DNA of 64,000 bases. Origin: Pegethrix bostrychoides GSE-TBD4-15B. GTDB lineage: Bacteria; Cyanobacteriota; Cyanobacteriia; Elainellales; Elainellaceae. The notes under the pieces are model-generated. The model worked only from the letters and a program-made list of their open reading frames with translations, was not told the DNA's origin and searched no databases. The position numbers were made by a program, and so were the translations under genes. Every line of letters starts with the position of its first letter. The first letter of the stretch is position 1. The stretch covers positions 1 through 64,000 of the forward strand of contig JAHHHV010000006.1 in assembly GCA_019359155.1 (NCBI GenBank), read 5' to 3'. Positions 61,037 through 64,000 of the stretch are shown piece by piece.

Positions 61037-64000
61037 TTGCCAGAATCAGTTGATCGGAGTCGATGGGTTTGACAATATGGCGTTGAAAGCTAGCTGCAAT
61101 AGCGCTTTGTTGATTCAGTTCTCCAGCGTAGGCGGTGATGGCGATCGCAGGAAGATCCTGTCCGCGATCGCTGGCTCGAATGGCGCGCATTAGATCATAT
61201 CCATCCATCTCCGGCATACCAACATCACTTAATAGAATATTGGGTCGCAACTGTTCTAGGACTTGCAACGCTTCTGCGGCAGTTGAAGCAGTCGTAACGC
61301 GCGCGCCGTTTTGTTCTAGCAAAAATGCTAGAAGGTCAAGCGTATCAGGATCATCATCCACAATCAAAGCGTGAATGCCAGCCAACGGCAACGTGGGAAG
61401 CGGCAAAACTGGAGCTGCTGAGACTGCCGAACTCACCGCGTTTAATCCCGGAATCTGAAATGTGAAGGTGGCTCCGTAGCCTTCTCCAGCGCTTTCTGCC
61501 CAAATGGTGCCGCCATGTAGCTCAACGAGCTGACGAGCGATTGCCAGTCCCAGCCCTAATCCGCCAAACTTGCGGGTTGTGGAGCCATCTGCCTGGCGGA
61601 AATACTCAAACACATGAGGCACAAACGCCGGATTGATCCCGCTGCCGCTGTCGATAATTTGAACTCGTGCGTGGTGATCAAACTGGGTCAGTCGAATCTC
61701 AATCCGTCCCGCTTCGTCGGTAAACTTGACTGCATTGGACAGCAGATTCCAGACAACCTGCTGTAAGCGACCCGGATCGCCAGCCACCTGCCGCACCTGA
61801 TCCTCGATCGTGACTTCAAATTGGATCTGTTTGGCTTCTGCGGCGAGCCGTACAGTTTCGAGGGCAGCAGAAATCACAGTGGCTAGATTGACGGGCGTGG
61901 CGTTGAGGGTGAGCTTGCCGCGCATGATCTGGGAAATGTCGAGCAGGTCATCGATCAGCTGCGCTTGCAGTTTGGCATTGCGCTCGATCGTGGCCAGGGC
62001 GCTGAGGGTGCGGTCTTGATCGAAATGCCGAGTTTGTAGCAGGCGCGCCCAGCCCAGGATGGGGTTGAGGGGGGTGCGAAGTTCGTGGGAGAGGACGGCG
62101 AGAAATTCGTCTTTGAGGCGATCGGCTTGACGGAGTTGCTCGGTTTGCTGTTGCAGAGAATTGACCAGATTGGTGCGTTCTAGCGCGATCGCGATTTGAT
62201 CGCAGATGGCCTGCAATAATTCGGTCTCGTCGGTTGTAAAGTGCGATCGGCGACAGCTGCCGAACGACAAAGTGCCGAAGAGTTGGCCTTGAGAAATCAA
62301 CGGCTGAATCGAATAGGCCGCCACTCCCAGGTTTTTGATCAAGACGACCTTCGGATTATCAGAATTTTGCACATCTGAGAGCACGATTTGCTGCCGCTGT
62401 TGCACTGTGACACCACAGATGGCTTGAGCGAGGGATAAGTACTCGATCTCGCTGGCGATTGCAGGCTCAATGCCACCGTAAGCCGCTAAACGCATGCGAG
62501 CATCTGGATTTGAAGTCGCGTCTTCGACCACGTAATTTAAGTAAAGGTCAAGCTCTAATAGCCCTTCCAGATTTTCAAAGAGTCTGTCAATCAGCGTCAG
62601 CGGCTCTGTGCTAACCAGCAGTTCTTTCACCGTATCGTAGAGCAGTTCGACATGATCTTTACTGGTTTTGAGGGCAGTCTCAGATGCCTTGCGGCTGGTG
62701 ATGTCGCGCGATACGGATAATAATCGTTCGACATTGCCCTGGGCATCTAAAATTGGACTGACCTGGACTTCCCACCATTTGGGAATGCCGTCCGCTGTGG
62801 GGCAATATCCCTCAAATTGACTTGAGCCGCCTGCCTTGGCGATTGCAATGGCCTGTTCCGCGGCTTGGCGATCGCTGTCGCTCCAAAACTCGATCCACTG
62901 ACATAGGGCAAAGCGAGCAAAGTCACAAATTCCCATTTGCACCTGTCCGCCCGGATTCATGTAGAGCAGCTGCCCGTCTAGGTTGAGCACTTTAATGCAC
63001 TCGGAGGTGCTTTCTAAAATTTTGCGAACGAAGAGTTCACTGTCGCGCAGTTCAGCTTCGACGCGCTGACGTTCGGCTAATTCGATCTGCGATCGCTGAT
63101 AGAGTTCGGCTTGCTGAATGGCCGTGCCAACCTGGGTTGAAAGCTGCTTCAGCAGCTCGATCTCGGCGGTCTGCCAGGCTCGCGGTGCTGCACAGTGATG
63201 CGCAATCAGCAATCCCCAAAGCTGATCGCTCTGGAGAATCGGCACCACTAGGTTGGCCTGCACCTGAAACTCTGCCAGCATTTCAACGTGGCAAGGATTG
63301 AGTTCTGCGGAATGAATATCGGCGATCGCGGTGACTCGCCCCTGCTGATATTGCCTGACAAAGGTCGTGACCAAACAGGGATCGAGCATCGTGGTGGATA
63401 AAACCGATCTCCAGTCTGCTCCGACAGATTCAGCGATCACCGTGCCCGACCAATCGGGATTGAAGCGAAAGATCAGCACCCGATCGGTGTCGAATAACTG
63501 CCGCACTTCTTCGACTGTGGTGGTGAGAATCGTCGCCAGATCGAGCGATTGACGGATCTGTTGGGCAATTTGGGCGACCAATCGTTCCCGCTCTTGGCTT
63601 TGACGCAACCGGAGGCGTAGCTCTGTTTTGTCGATCGCATCTGTGATCGCGGCTTGCAAACTAGCGGTTGTTATGTTGCCTTTGATTAAATAATCTTCGG
63701 CTCCTGCTTTGAGCAGCCGGACTGCTAGCGTTTCGCTGCCCTGCCCAGTAACCAGCATGATTGGCACATAGTATGAACGCTGCTGTTGCATGATTTGCAG
63801 CAGCTCAAGTCCTTCATAGTCTGGCAAGCTGTAGTCGAGCAGCACCGCATCTAGTTCAACCTGCTGGTAAATCTCTAATGCCTCTGCTCCGGTTTCTGCT
63901 TCTAAAATTCGGTAGCGATAGCGGTGATCTTGATTCAGGTAGCGGCGAAAGGTTTCCCGATCTTCGAGACAGTCATCGACAATCAGCACGGTGCGCTGCG
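61008..64000 (-). CDS. Hybrid sensor histidine kinase, partial at right edge
   Basis: At least 996 residues; the frame is open to the edge (QRTVLIVDD), so a few N-terminal codons are missing. Domain order: response-regulator receiver (LLDYSLPD), a GAF domain, a PAS domain with PAC (YMNPGG to DITSRK), a second GAF, then HisKA with the phospho-acceptor His in VLSHELRTPLNPILGW. HATPase_c (VWNLLSNAVKF, DSGSGI, GGLGLGLAI) and a C-terminal receiver (LLSDVGMPEMDGYD) follow. It is a cytoplasmic or peripheral phosphorelay protein that integrates several signals. No output regulator is visible. It has seven HIP1 octamers, unlike the rest of the window. Confidence 0.9.
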   Translation of the reverse strand, partial: QRTVLIVDDCLEDRETFRRYLNQDHRYRYRILEAETGAEALEIYQQVELDAVLLDYSLPDYEGLELLQIMQQQRSYYVPIMLVTGQGSETLAVRLLKAGAEDYLIKGNITTASLQAAITDAIDKTELRLRLRQSQERERLVAQIAQQIRQSLDLATILTTTVEEVRQLFDTDRVLIFRFNPDWSGTVIAESVGADWRSVLSTTMLDPCLVTTFVRQYQQGRVTAIADIHSAELNPCHVEMLAEFQVQANLVVPILQSDQLWGLLIAHHCAAPRAWQTAEIELLKQLSTQVGTAIQQAELYQRSQIELAERQRVEAELRDSELFVRKILESTSECIKVLNLDGQLLYMNPGGQVQMGICDFARFALCQWIEFWSDSDRQAAEQAIAIAKAGGSSQFEGYCPTADGIPKWWEVQVSPILDAQGNVERLLSVSRDITSRKASETALKTSKDHVELLYDTVKELLVSTEPLTLIDRLFENLEGLLELDLYLNYVVEDATSNPDARMRLAAYGGIEPAIASEIEYLSLAQAICGVTVQQRQQIVLSDVQNSDNPKVVLIKNLGVAAYSIQPLISQGQLFGTLSFGSCRRSHFTTDETELLQAICDQIAIALERTNLVNSLQQQTEQLRQADRLKDEFLAVLSHELRTPLNPILGWARLLQTRHFDQDRTLSALATIERNAKLQAQLIDDLLDISQIMRGKLTLNATPVNLATVISAALETVRLAAEAKQIQFEVTIEDQVRQVAGDPGRLQQVVWNLLSNAVKFTDEAGRIEIRLTQFDHHARVQIIDSGSGINPAFVPHVFEYFRQADGSTTRKFGGLGLGLAIARQLVELHGGTIWAESAGEGYGATFTFQIPGLNAVSSAVSAAPVLPLPTLPLAGIHALIVDDDPDTLDLLAFLLEQNGARVTTASTAAEALQVLEQLRPNILLSDVGMPEMDGYDLMRAIRASDRGQDLPAIAITAYAGELNQQSAIAASFQRHIVKPIDSDQLILAISELAAHRC

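Overview
The window is from a cyanobacterium, probably filamentous or Leptolyngbya-like; the species cannot be named from this sequence. The lineage is indicated by a HetZ-related protein, DUF1818 and DUF2232 proteins, a DUF4347 protein, a CruA/CruP-type lycopene cyclase relative, a cyanobacterial-type 4-hydroxyphenylpyruvate dioxygenase, a cyanobacterial-type omega subunit, and several small proteins of cyanobacterial type. Most of the window is ordinary chromosome with moderately high GC and tightly packed short operons on both strands.

Layout: 1-940 is an eroded accessory edge with a probable insertion-sequence end cutting a membrane-protein gene, a remnant reading frame and a perfect 19-bp inverted repeat. 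942-3685 holds two tandem methyltransferase paralogues. 3899-11603 is a long plus-strand run: an M16 peptidase pair, ferredoxin, inositol-monophosphatase-family enzyme, DnaJ-TPR protein, HisZ and DAHP synthase, closed by a terminator. 11927-13838 carries small ORFs and an alpha/beta-hydrolase that lacks its nucleophile. 13869-24238 has a phosphoketolase/transketolase-like enzyme, TldD, a secreted protein, a solute-binding lipoprotein, an acyltransferase, a CobT-like protein and a DUF2232 protein. tRNA-Pro(GGG) and its terminator follow, then a minus-strand group with DUF1818, rpoZ and dps. 27419-35794 has the CruA-like flavoprotein, a Uma2 remnant, a copper amine oxidase, a receptor-like Ser/Thr kinase and the HetZ-related protein. 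36376-47756 has YciO, LarC, an anti-sigma-type ATPase, a WecG-type glycosyltransferase, HPPD, the prmC-tsaC pair and PcrA.

48151-50891 is accessory: a free-standing DUF4347 protein that has lost its putative catalytic residues, an IS3 remnant, and a MerR-regulated aldo/keto reductase with a textbook 19-bp-spacer promoter. 53195-53640, between era (minus) and dnaN (plus), contains a cluster of DnaA-box-like 9-mers and is the likely replication origin. Downstream lie a 90-aa coiled-coil protein, an orphan ParD-type antitoxin whose ParE partner is truncated, and an unknown two-gene unit.

The right end (59.4-64 kb) carries a cytochrome P450 and a hybrid histidine kinase that runs off the edge. 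By eye this segment has eight copies of the HIP1 octamer GCGATCGC, against one in the preceding 59 kb, so it may have been acquired from another cyanobacterial lineage. A recurring feature across the window is short imperfect tandem duplications (about 9-21 bp) in spacers and in-frame in protein linkers. Coordinates of very small ORFs and remnants are the least certain calls.
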